Both the position numbers and the translations under genes were made by a program. The notes under the pieces were generated by a model that saw only the letters and a list, made by a program, of their open reading frames with translations, was not told the DNA's origin and ran no database searches. From positions 15,438,001 through 15,502,000 of the forward strand of contig CP093831.1 of NCBI GenBank assembly GCA_033063855.1: a stretch of DNA of 64,000 nucleotides. Reading direction: 5' to 3'. Numbering within the stretch: position 1 is the first letter of the stretch; each line of letters begins with the position of its first letter. Source of the stretch: Smittia aterrima. Taxonomy: Eukaryota > Arthropoda > Insecta > Diptera > Chironomidae. Below, piece by piece: positions 49,643 through 58,860 of this stretch.

Positions 49643-51665
49643 TTTTCATGAATTTCCATCGATTTTTCCTTTGCGGTATTTTTCCATTTCATTTCAGAAG
49701 CTTCGCTTGTTTTCCCTCTCGCTCGGCCAAAAGCTGAACTGAAAAATCGATAGCCGAGGAAGAAAGGCAGCGAATAAAGCTCGAGAAAGAACGGAAATTT
49801 TATATGAAACATTTCATTGTTTCATTGCTTTGCCTCACTCAAACTCGCTTCTCGTATGATAAAAAGCGGATTTTCCATTGCACACACACGAGGACTAACA
49901 ACCATGAATGAACGGTTATGAAGGCAATGGAAACATAAATTTGTCTTTTGTTAACGGTTCGAATTGAACTGAAAGCTCCGAAAGGGAAATCCTTTCAAAG
50001 TCTTTTCTATCGTCTTAAGGTGGTGCGCATAGTACGGAGAAATCAAAAAGAAATCAGAGTCTTGACTCAGTTTTGTCGATTCCGGAGGAACATTAAGCAA
50101 ATGCTTATTTATTCATTCATAGCTTCCATCATGAAAATCATGAGACGACCGAAAGTTCTCTCAGGCAAACACTTTTCGACTGTAAAGCAAAATTAATGTA
50201 AATTATAAAATGTTGATTTTCAAGTTTCAACCCTCATAGGAGATCTTGCAATGAAGATTTTGCCAAAAATTCTGATGACGATGAAAATTTTCGAAAACGG
50301 TATTTTCATCGACGATGAAAACCAGAAGCGACACAAGAGACATGAACAGATATATTGATTAAAGGTCAATAACTATCAATAATTAATGCTCTTAGCATAT
50401 TTTCTCCCATTTTGATTTCTATTATCGTCACCTACAGCCGTTTATAGCTCGCTCCTGTGACTATCGACGAGACATGCAAAGTGAAAGAGAAAGAAGCTTG
50501 ATTGGGGACGGCTTTGGTTTACATGTCCCTAACAGTATTTCAGGAGAGGCAAATGGTCGTTAATATTCGGTTTCGCTAAATAATAATTGGAATATATTTA
50601 AATAACGGCCGTGGATTATGATACTCATATTGTTGAGTTAATATTTCTATTCGGATTTTCATTTTATTTTACGAATTTTTTGTGAGAATTCTTCGGGCAA
50701 CAAAACTAGTTCACAGAGCGTAAAATATATTTTGTTTATTCGGGATTTAACAAAACAAAAAAAGTTGAGCGATGATAAAAATCTTCGAAATCAATATTTC
50801 CTATTTCCATCTCATTCTCTCTTTCGTGTTGTTATTCTAGATATCTAATGCTTTCCATCGCCTTAATTTCACAGGGAATGTCTCAAGATGATAGTGATTA
50901 AAAAACCTAGCCACGTGTCAGTAATTCCTTCGTGTCAGAGTGCATGAGAAAAGTTCATCGATTTTGAACTGAGTCGATTTGACAACTGTTACATGAGGCA
51001 CGATATTTTACTCAAACAAAAATGGGATTTGAATGCATTGTGAGGTAATTTATTTGCTTTTATCGTCATTATCGCTGTCAAGTTGAGTTTCAGTGAAAAT
51101 ATGCTTTTCACTCACAATTTTAAAAAAATATTTTAATTCCCACTCAAATAACAAAAGTTTAGTTTTTCATTAGCATTTTGCGAAATTTCTGTTCCGACAC
51201 ATTGTTTAAATGGGAAAATTTATTGGCGTGACGACTTCAAATGAACCATTCATGTGTGATTGTCAAACTATTTGTGATCACATCTCACAAACAATTCACA
51301 GTTTGTCCGCCCACAAACATAACGAAGTGAGCAGATACGTTATTGTCTCAAAAAGTGCTTAACAAACCGAAAAAACCATTCAACTCACCATTTTGTGATT
51401 TAATTTCGAATTTACGATTTTAATTGAAACAATTTTCGTCGCGAAAAAGAAAGAAAATTTCGTTAATTAAGAAAAAAAGGAAAAAAGAAACAAAAATTTA
51501 TTTTTCAAAAAAAGTTCGACTGCGGACTTTTTAGGGAATGAATTATTGGATTCCTTACGGCTCACTCAAAGCGTCAGGCGTCTGCCCGCATTTATCTTGT
51601 CCCCGTCGTCGCTGGTGACGCCCGTCGTCGGGTCCCAATCCATATAATCCTGCGACAGCTGCCAT
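38177..51665 (-). CDS. Sh: Shaker voltage-gated potassium channel alpha subunit (Kv1)
   Basis: Reconstructed ball isoform: 51665-51559, 43070-42944, 42637-42469, 42283-42187, 41908-41713, 41654-41533, 41474-41321, 41223-41052, 40874-40771, 40651-40626, 38662-38472, 38409-38177. The total is 1,698 bases, 565 residues, all in phase. Order: inactivation ball; T1 tetramerisation domain (~60-165); S1; the S1-S2 loop with N-glycosylation sites NTT and NGT; S2; S3; S4 with the RVIRLVRVFRIFKLSRH charge ladder; S5; pore with TTVGYGDM (417-424); S6 with the PVPVIV gate; and a C-terminal ETDV that should bind PDZ proteins such as Discs large. The common core is nearly identical to Drosophila Shaker. The channel makes fast A-type current in neurons and muscle. 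The gene continues upstream through alternative first exons. A donor-like GTGAGT lies a few bases after the stop (38164-38169), so the 3' UTR may be spliced. Confidence 0.95.
38472..38662 (-). CDS. Sh: Shaker S6 exon
   Basis: Acceptor CTACACAG, donor GTAAAT. It encodes PVGVWGKIVGSL, the S6 helix with PVPVIV, and the HRETDQEEMQSQNFNHV segment that follows. The first base completes an AG|A codon, so the residue after GYGDM is Arg. Confidence 0.94.
39594..39691 (-). CDS. Sh: Second selectivity-filter copy, split into two microexon-like pieces
   Basis: 39691-39681 reads ACGACAGTGGG after an AACAG acceptor. A 74-base intron-like segment follows (GTATGG ... TTCTCTTTCTAG), and 39606-39594 reads TTATGGTGATATG. 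Joined, the 24 bases encode exactly TTVGYGDM. The second piece ends ATG|GTGGGA, the same context as the donors of both pore exons. However, it leaves phase 0, while the S6 exon needs two carried bases, so direct splicing would shift the frame. It may be a decayed copy, or it may need another unseen microexon. Confidence 0.45.
39802..39905 (-). CDS. Sh: Shaker pore exon, copy 2 (S5 end + pore helix)
   Basis: 104 bases after acceptor TTGCTTCTAG, ending ATG|GTGGGA. It encodes the 34 residues VVLFSSAVYFAEAG-SESS-FFKSIPDAFWWAVVTM. Same length and phase as copy 1. Differences from copy 1 are mainly at third codon positions; the turret reads SESS instead of TEMS. Copy 2 is closer to Drosophila (SENS). 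The pattern suggests both copies are under protein-level selection and used as alternatives. Confidence 0.85.
40626..40651 (-). CDS. Sh: Shaker 26-base microexon encoding the selectivity filter
   Basis: Acceptor ACAACGTAG, donor GTACAA. The exon encodes TTVGYGDM plus two bases (AG) that combine with the first A of the S6 exon to give Arg. Without this exon the channel has no potassium filter, so it is constitutive for isoforms using pore copy 1. Confidence 0.85.
40771..40874 (-). CDS. Sh: Shaker pore exon, copy 1 (S5 end + pore helix)
   Basis: 104 bases after acceptor TATCCAAG, ending ATG|GTGGGA. It encodes VVLFSSAVYFAEAG-TEMS-FFKSIPDAFWWAVVTM. It directly follows the S4-S5 exon (41223-41052) and precedes the 26-base filter microexon, so this pair gives a complete in-frame pore. 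Confidence 0.88.
43071..45250 (-). other. Shaker intron upstream of the common T1 exon
   Basis: Intron leading to acceptor TATTTTAG before the shared exon that starts SLPKLSSQDEEGG. No further exon was recognised. Open frames at 44529-44873 and 44600-44836 overlap on opposite strands and look like chance. Confidence 0.5.
45187..45205 (-). repeat. CU-repeat just downstream of a Shaker cassette-exon donor
   Basis: An (AG)n run on plus is a (CT)n run on the transcribed minus strand, about 46-64 bases after the donor of the candidate cassette exon 45472-45251. CU-rich elements at this distance are typical sites for PTB-type splicing regulators. Confidence 0.6.
45251..45472 (-). CDS. Candidate Shaker cassette exon (N-terminal extension)
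   Basis: An open frame without any in-frame Met, bounded by an acceptor-like TTCGACAG and a donor GACAG|GTAATG. The 222 bases are a multiple of three with phase 2 on both sides, so it can be inserted between any of the Shaker first exons and the common exon at 43070 without breaking frame. The translation includes CELKIILQIDNEKTPSRRES, LINKWGLTPVLESRQDP and a Pro-rich end (SGPPPLFSDR). It looks protein-like in composition and richer in GC than its surroundings. I do not recall this block from Drosophila Shaker. SRRES is a potential basophilic kinase site. Confidence 0.5.
45473..51558 (-). other. Large Shaker intron
   Basis: AT-rich intron between the ball exon and downstream exons. Contains a GA microsatellite at ~49608-49641 and no recognised exon. 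Frames such as 49534-49812 are low complexity. Confidence 0.5.
49608..49641. repeat. GA microsatellite
   Basis: Simple (GA)n run with a few interruptions inside the large Shaker intron. GA runs can bind GAGA-type factors or be neutral slippage products. Confidence 0.8.
51559..51665 (-). CDS. Sh: Shaker first exon encoding the N-type inactivation ball
   Basis: ATG at 51665, then MAAVAGLYGLG, identical to the Drosophila ShB ball, followed by a hydrophilic basic stretch (PDDGRHQRRRGQDK). Ends GAG CC|GTAAGG, phase 2, exactly what the common exon at 43070 (G TCT CTA CCC) requires. The ball plugs the open pore from the cytoplasm and gives fast inactivation. The chain linking ball to T1 is shorter than in Drosophila because the polyglutamine region is missing. 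An initiator-like CTCAGTTGG lies ~345 bases upstream. Confidence 0.93.
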
Positions 51666-54457
51666 TTCTTTATAATTTAACTAATTTTTGTTGTGTTTAA
51701 ATATTCAACATTTTCAATTCTCTTCATTAAATTGACTTCACTGAGCTTTCGTGACTTGTCGTGGTGTTTTGTGTTTTAATCACAAACTTTCGTCTCTTCT
51801 GATTTCTCTCAAAGAAAATCGAAGTTTTCACAAGTTTCTAATGAATAATTAAGAAGCATCGTTTCCACTTGCTGCAAGAAGATTAAAATTTAGAATTTTT
51901 ACAGTTCACTAACACACGCGAAACTCATGGATAAACTCGATTTAAAATTTGAACACGGACAGTATTTTAAGTGTCACAGAGTACGCGACATGGCAGGAAA
52001 ACAATGACCAACTGAGAAGCCGAACGACTCTACCGTAAGGCGAGCATTTAAATGAGTTGAGTCTCCCCAGCTTGACAGCAGATTCTCGTTCTGCTCTCAC
52101 TGATGATATTTACCGAAAGGGAAGAGAAGACAAACTGTGATGACAGCAGTCTTTGCCTTCAACTTAATGATCAGCGAAGCCAATAAAAATGCTAAAGCGA
52201 CATCGATTGTGAAACTTTCGATTTTTTTTCTAAAGAAATTTTAAATTCTCGTTCACATTTCAGATATTTTGCAAATTGGTGAGACGACAGCGCAAGTCGA
52301 TTGACGCGCGTGTTGACTGAATCGTGACAACAACAAAAGAGCTTCGCACATAAATAATGTTTATGTAATTAACAAGACGATCTGAAATTGCACAAATGTT
52401 CGTTCGTACAACGAAATCGAAATGCAGGAAGCAAATAAATTTGGCAGGGCATTTGAATTCTCTGACGAAATGAATTCTCTGCTGGTTTTTTCGATTCCGA
52501 GTCAAGCTGAGAGGAAAGTGTGCATTTTCACTTCTAAAAAATCTCCTTCAACTATTCGAGAATTGAAAATTAAAAAACAAGAAATATTTCTGTGAGAGAG
52601 AGAAAGAGACGGAAAGTCTTTGCCAAAACACGAGTTTGATGCATAATTAATCAAGTGCAATATCGGTCTATAACGGATTAATCTAAGCGAATAACAAAGT
52701 TCGATGAAATCTGTTTTACTGCAGCCTTTGTACTCGTGACACTTATAACGAGAATCCATTATGTGTAGTTACTGCCAGCTAAACTGCTCGCCAAGTAATA
52801 GCGTTGCATTGCAGATAATATTTTTTCAAATTTATTTCCTTTTTATGTCGCTTGCTCTTTGCTTCACTTTACAAGCAAATATTCCACACAAGTGTATTGC
52901 ACTGACCAGTCCAACCCTTTTCGCGTGATTTTTTTTCGGGGTGAAATTAAAAACGACAATGAAAAACTATTTTCACAACTTTCACTTCGCAGCTTAATGA
53001 ACTCAACGAAATTTTCGGTGAATGCAATTTCGAGAACACAAATCCTTTTCTGTTTCTATATTCACGGTAACGTAAAAAAGAAAAAAAACGAGAAAACTTT
53101 ATCGCTAGTTCTTCGTTACATTTAACGATAACCGCAACCCGAAGAAGAGAAAACTAAAATAACTTTTAACACGTACTACAACGGACTGAACCAAAGGTTG
53201 AAGTGAAACAACAATGCGATTGTTGATATTTCATTATTTTTTTTGTCGCTTTCTGTTTTCAGTGAAGCTTCGATTTTTCAGAGCACGAAAGCTTAAACGC
53301 TTTTGAAAACGGCTACGGAGCGAGCAACATTGAGCATGAAAGAGCTTTCCACATTCGATATCGTGTCACATGGTTCAGAAGAAAATGCAGACGCTTCGTT
53401 GTTTCGATGCGGTTGATGTTTTCGAAAAGCTTTTCGTTGCGCATAACCGGCAAACGCTGAGAGGCGGAAAGAGCGGAAAACATTCTTCGCCGAGAGAAAG
53501 GAGAACTTTCGGGTAAGTGAAGAATCGTGAGGATAAGTTTAAAGCAAATTACTTATGCAGCACTTTGAAAATCAAGTTGAATAAAATTGTTTTAGACGAT
53601 TGAAGCATTTAGGAAGTTTTGTACGAGACTTTGACATGAAATTTCCATAACAACTCAGTCTTCACTACTTGCGAACTTTCCATTCAGTGACTTCCCAAAC
53701 TTTAAAGTTTGAAATCTTTTTTCTGAAATAATTTGCATTTTGAAAGCATCCATTCTTATCAGAGCGGATCTAATTTAGTTTGGAAACGAAAATAATTTTC
53801 AGCTCAAAACAATTTTAACATAATTTTGCAAATGACAGGTTTTGTTTTTAATCAAACATCAGCGACAAAGACTTTTGTTATCTGAGTGGCATTAGGAAAT
53901 TCTTAAATTAATTACATAACGCGCGTATTCGTGAAATTCCCCAAAAATACTTTTCTTTCGTTTCACGAAAAGCGAAACAAAGTAAACATCCAGTTCAAAG
54001 GCATTGATTGTGATGTAACGCGTTTCTATTCCGACAAAGCATTCACTCTCGCATGCTCGATTCGATGTTTGTCTCATTTTCACAAAACATACAATTTTAA
54101 TGAAGACGAAACAACTCGCAGGCCATTCTCCAACACGCAAAATCAAAAAGAGAAGCGAAGTTCTGCGTGACTTTCCACTGAAACACACAAACTTGTGTAA
54201 AAAATCACTGATTTCGGATTACATTGAGCTAACACTCTCATCAATACGTCGACATACAAAGGAAGATGAGAAATAGTAACTTCCCAAAACATTTTCCAAA
54301 GCACGATATTTTCCCACGATCTGACGCAATGGATAAGAGCGAGAAAGAAAAGAACAAGTTGGAAACGTCACATGGTTGCTTTATCGTAGTTAAAGCTTCA
54401 CTGGAACGTTGCACTTTACTCTGGAAAATTAATAAGTTTCCCTTTGCTACAACTCAC
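51666..54457 (-). other. Promoter and intron region upstream of the ball exon
   Basis: Should contain the promoter and leader of the ball isoform (GC-richer stretch 51,980-52,130 with TCAGTT and TCAGTG initiator-like elements on minus) and intron of longer isoforms. No additional exon was recognised. Confidence 0.4.
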
Positions 54458-54483
54458 CCGCCAGCTACCAATATCATCTGCAT
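54458..54483 (-). CDS. Sh: Alternative Shaker first exon, MQMILVAGG
   Basis: ATG at 54483 encodes MQMILVAG plus two bases (GG), then donor GTGAGTTG. The phase fits the common exon, giving MQMILVAGG-SLPKLSSQ and a 538-residue channel. I recall a very similar short start from a Drosophila Shaker isoform. It lacks the ball, so the encoded channel should inactivate differently. The 26-base coding part is too short to be noticed by ordinary frame searches. Confidence 0.8.
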
Positions 54484-57400
54484 GATGACTATGGCGGCTT
54501 CACCATAATTTAAAACATCTTATGTCGTGGTTGATTCGATTACATTTCTTTTAATTTTTTTTTAGTAGAAACGTCACCATCCAGATGCATCCTGCCATTT
54601 ATTTTCTCTCATAATTGTCACACTCTTCTTTCTGGATTGAAATATTTATCAAAGACTTTTCATCTCGACACGACACACACTTGTTTGAATTTACTTTCGG
54701 TACGACAACTGTGAGTTCGCTGATGAACACTTTTACATTATTCACGGACGTTTGCTACAGACGCTGTAATCACGGACAGTTCACAACCGAAACTGACTTT
54801 TCTTCCCGTCAATAACAAAAAAAAAACAACAGAAAAGATAATAAGTCGAAAAAGTATTTTCTCGCATTGGCGACGACGGCTCAGCGTACTTTGTATCGCT
54901 CAACCGTAAGTTTGGTGTGCGCGGAAATTATATTTTAATCATTGTGAGCACTCGATGAAAAGTCGTAAGCGATTTTTAGTTCCCAAGCGGTGCTACTATT
55001 TATAACTCGCAAGTTATTTGTGTGTAAATGGAGAAAGAGAAAAAATAACACTTTCACGAGATAGGTTAAGATTCTCGTAATAAAAACTGCAGTGGGCAGT
55101 GAAACACGATGTTGGAGTACAACTAATCAATTAATTTGATTGTAAACTTCTTCATCACTTCATGAGATTAGATGCGACTTGAGATGAAACAGATTTGAAG
55201 GTAACGCAAATGAGACGAGAAATGTGGAGCAAGCGCGGCGTTGACTTTGTTATTTGAGTAAGGCGGGCTAATATTAGGCGAAGCTAAAGATTTTTAAATA
55301 TTTCTCTCGTCTGAAAGTATTTTCATTGTTCTTCAAACAGTCAGCTAATCAATGACATCTTGAAGATACGAAGAGAAATCTTCATTGATAATCAAGCGAC
55401 AGTAATTGAATGAAACAAAGTATTTTGATCTCATTGTAGTGTGAAGATGAAAGTCGTGATATATCTCGCACCTAATGATAATCACGAGAGAAGTAGTTTT
55501 GAAAGGTTATTCGTGAGTAATAACGAAAGAAACTTCGTGAGTTATCTTCCTCACTTTAATTTTAGCCGAAATCCCTTCAAGAGCAGAACATAAATTGAAA
55601 CCAGTTCCAGGGTCATGTTGATATCATATTGACATCAGTTTTTACAAGCAATTGCGCATCTATGAATGAACGCGCTGTTGCATTCGAACTGGTTGCCAAA
55701 AAAAGTCCCTCGATTAATTTCGGAAACACGCGAGGCGTTTTTGTTTGTTTTTATTGTTGACTTTAATAATAATAATTTGCATGTGCTTGGGAACTTTAGT
55801 AAAATGTTCGTACATGACAACAACGTTGTCATATTGCTCGAGAATCTTTTCGCTTTGACGAATTATTCTGCAGAGCGCCCCAATTATTTAAAACGTTAAA
55901 GCTTAATTATTCATATATTTAACGCAAACATAAAACACTCTACGGGAAGTTTGCATTAAATGTTTAAATTTACATTTCGGGGGTTCAAATATCGATCGAA
56001 GAAAAGTCAACACGTTCATGGCAATCGAAGAAAAAAATTTGAAAACTTCCCAAACATTAGGCTTTGTTCGCAAAGTACTTACGGCTAAGAAGAAAAGAAA
56101 AATGGGTTGGCCAGGATCAACAAGAAGTTGAACAATTTATCTTAGCGAAAAATACTTTGTGAACAAACTTTTTTCTTTCGTAGAAAATTAAAGAAATTCA
56201 TTGAATATTTCATTTTTCAAACACGCATTTTCCTGGATCTTGGCTCTCTTAACCTTCCTATTCACGGATTAAGCTTTAACTCCCTCTCTCTCCCTCTCCA
56301 GCACCGCTTATCACGAATAGAACACACTCTCGGACTTCTTCTTGACAAGAAGAGTTTTTCAAATCTTTCGATTGCGAACGAAAAACCAAATGATTACAGA
56401 AACTGAAGGCTGACAAAGGTTGATAGCTAAGTTATGAATGCACACAGGAGCGATTGCACTTTGAAAGCTCATTATGAATCAGCTTTTTCGCGATTGTTTC
56501 ACGGGAGAAGAGAGTCGGAAAATATTTTCCCATCTGATACACAATCCGCCATATTGCTACTGCCGGGTTTTCTGCTGTTTTTACATTGCTGTGCAAAAAT
56601 CGTTCTCATACACATGGAGCGAGAGCTGTGCGGAGAGCGCAGAAAACTTTGAGCTTTTATTTATCAGTTTCTTCTTTTCTCCCTTTCGAGAAAGCTAAGA
56701 AATCCTTCTCACATCATCTTCTTCTATTAATTATACTTCGAGAAGCATCTCGTAATCGCCTTTAAAATTTATTTCTTCAAATATTTGCATCGCTCTTCCG
56801 GAAAATCCTTTTACGACGAAAAATTTGAATATTTAGCATCTCAGAGTGAAAGCATTTCTGATAAAAATTTTGATGCTTTTCGTGCGTGTACATACCAAAG
56901 AACTAAACGAGAAGCGGCAAGCGCATGTCTGTCTTTGAAAGAAATAGGAAAATCCGTCATAGAATCATAGAAAGTTTATCGACTTTGCAGCTAACGATTG
57001 ATGGAACATAAATTTTGACAGAAACACAATCGAAGAGATATCGCATGAAATAATGATAAATCGTTTCAAAAGAATAACTTCCCCTAAGTCATCAGGAGAC
57101 ATCAGAAGTTAAATTGGAAACGAGTGTCAAACGACTTCCGAACAATAACGTTTCACGACTTTACCTAAGCGAGAAATTGCTGGAAGCTTTTGTCGATGCC
57201 AGCAATTGCTCCAACAAGTTTCTTTCTGTTCGTTATCCGGCTCACTTGTCTGCACCGGAAGATGACGAGATAGTTAGGAAAACTCTGTGCAAGCTGCAAC
57301 ATATAACGACTCAAAAGTTTCCAAGCAAATCCTATTTATTTAATGGCTTCATCATGCAACATTGATGATTCTGCTTGAGTCTGCTGTGCTTTCAAGTACA

Positions 57401-58372
57401 TCTTCAAGCCTTTGATGCATTTTCTACTTAAAGTTGTTGGTAAACACGTTCTCAGAACCACTTTACGATTCTCCATATTCAAAGAGATTATTCAATATTC
57501 CCATTACGAATAAACTTGAGGTGAAGATTCAACTTCAAGCTACGTAATTTCTTTTGACGATTGAACCATTAAATGCATAACTAATTTGAAATATGAGTAA
57601 ACTAATTAGCTCTTCAATTATGCGAATCATTCGCAAATTAAACTTTCATCATTGCTGATCATATTTCATTACGAAAAGCAAAAAAATATTTCACATAGAA
57701 TATGCTTTCACATAAATATTTAGACAACGCTGAAATAAAATTGAAATTGCATGTTATCAAGGTCCTTGGTTAAAACAGTTTCCAAGTTCTTGTAAAGTTA
57801 AAACTCGAAAAGCGCCACACGGAAAAAAAGTGAAAGATTGCGTGCAAATCAAATAATTTCTTTTACTTTTTATCCTAATCACGGCATCCACATTGTTTTA
57901 ATGAAAAAGAATGGCATTTAACTCCAATATCAAAACTAATACATCAATTTATGAATATGTAAATATATTCGATAATTATGACTGCTTGGTCAAGCCGCGC
58001 AGAGCGAAGGACGTTCTCGATGTCGTTTAGCGTCACGAAGCGTTCGCAGCAACATCAATGCGAGCCAGGCTTGCGATGAATAGCTTTCTCTGTTGTGCAG
58101 CTCAATTCATAAGCAAAGCGAGCAACCAGCGGCAACAGCAACTTGCAATGAACATAATTTTATTGTTTTGAGCGTCTTTTGATGAGAGCAAAAGCTTAAG
58201 ATTCGTGAATTGTTTTTCATGGTGTGTGTTGGTGGGTTCGAAGAACATGAAAGAAAGAAAAATATAAAGAAGCATATAAAAAGCTCTCGTCAGTGAAAAG
58301 CTCTCTTCTCGAGCTTTCGCGAGAGTTTAATGAGTGAGAGCATAAAGATTTTTTTTGTGTGTTCATATTTAC
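54484..58372 (-). other. Upstream Shaker region without recognised exons
   Basis: AT-rich. Probably promoter and leader of the MQMILVAGG isoform (GC-richer 54,850-54,930) plus intron. GC-richer island at ~57,980-58,150. No tRNA, repeat family or convincing frame was seen. Confidence 0.4.
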
Positions 58373-58860
58373 TTTTTTCTTCGTGGTCTTTTCATCATTT
58401 TGTCTTGCTCGGCAGCTCCTCGTCCTCGCCCGCCTCCTCCTCCCTGCCCCTTAACTCGTGGAGCTTTCAACTTATCCTTCTTCTTTTTATTTTCTTTTTT
58501 TTCCTTCTCTTTCAGCAATTTCTCATCCAACATCTTTTTCTTCGCACATTCCTTCGGCATTTTATCTCTTTGAATATTATCCGATAGAATTGTCTTCTCT
58601 GGCAGTCGATAAAACGCTTTCCTCTTATTCAACGACACTAATGTTGTCAATGATGGCGAAGTGAGCGAAACCGCCAAGTAATTGTTGTTGATTAAAGTCG
58701 TGTTGTTATTCAACTCGTCGATCAATGCATGGATGGGCATTAAGTTTGTTGGATTAACATAAATGTGATTGTTATTGTTTTCAACATCTTCGTTGTTAAA
58801 CCGCGACACGACGACTTGCTCTGTCTGAACGCGGCTTGAACTCAGTCCAGAACTCCCCAT
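58373..58860 (-). CDS. Candidate long alternative Shaker first exon, or separate small basic protein
   Basis: An ATG frame of 163 codons preceded by an in-frame stop. Residues 1-90 are Asn/Ser/Thr-rich; ~95-163 are extremely basic and Lys/Glu-rich (KEKEKKENKKKKDKLKAPRV), then a Gly/Arg run and RPRRKK. Read alone it stops at 58369. Just before the stop, AAAAA|GTAAAT is a reasonable donor in phase 2, which fits the Shaker common exon and would give ...RPRRKK-SLPKLSSQ. A cytoplasmic basic N-terminus on Shaker is possible, but so is an independent protein with a nuclear signal. No homologue recognised. Confidence 0.4.

Noticed and set aside
49534..49812. 92-codon minus-strand frame
   Set aside because: Contains a Ser/Leu repeat produced by the GA microsatellite; low complexity.
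58330..58664. Plus-strand frames rich in Ser, Pro and Phe
   Set aside because: Antisense shadows of the lysine-rich minus-strand frame at 58373-58860.
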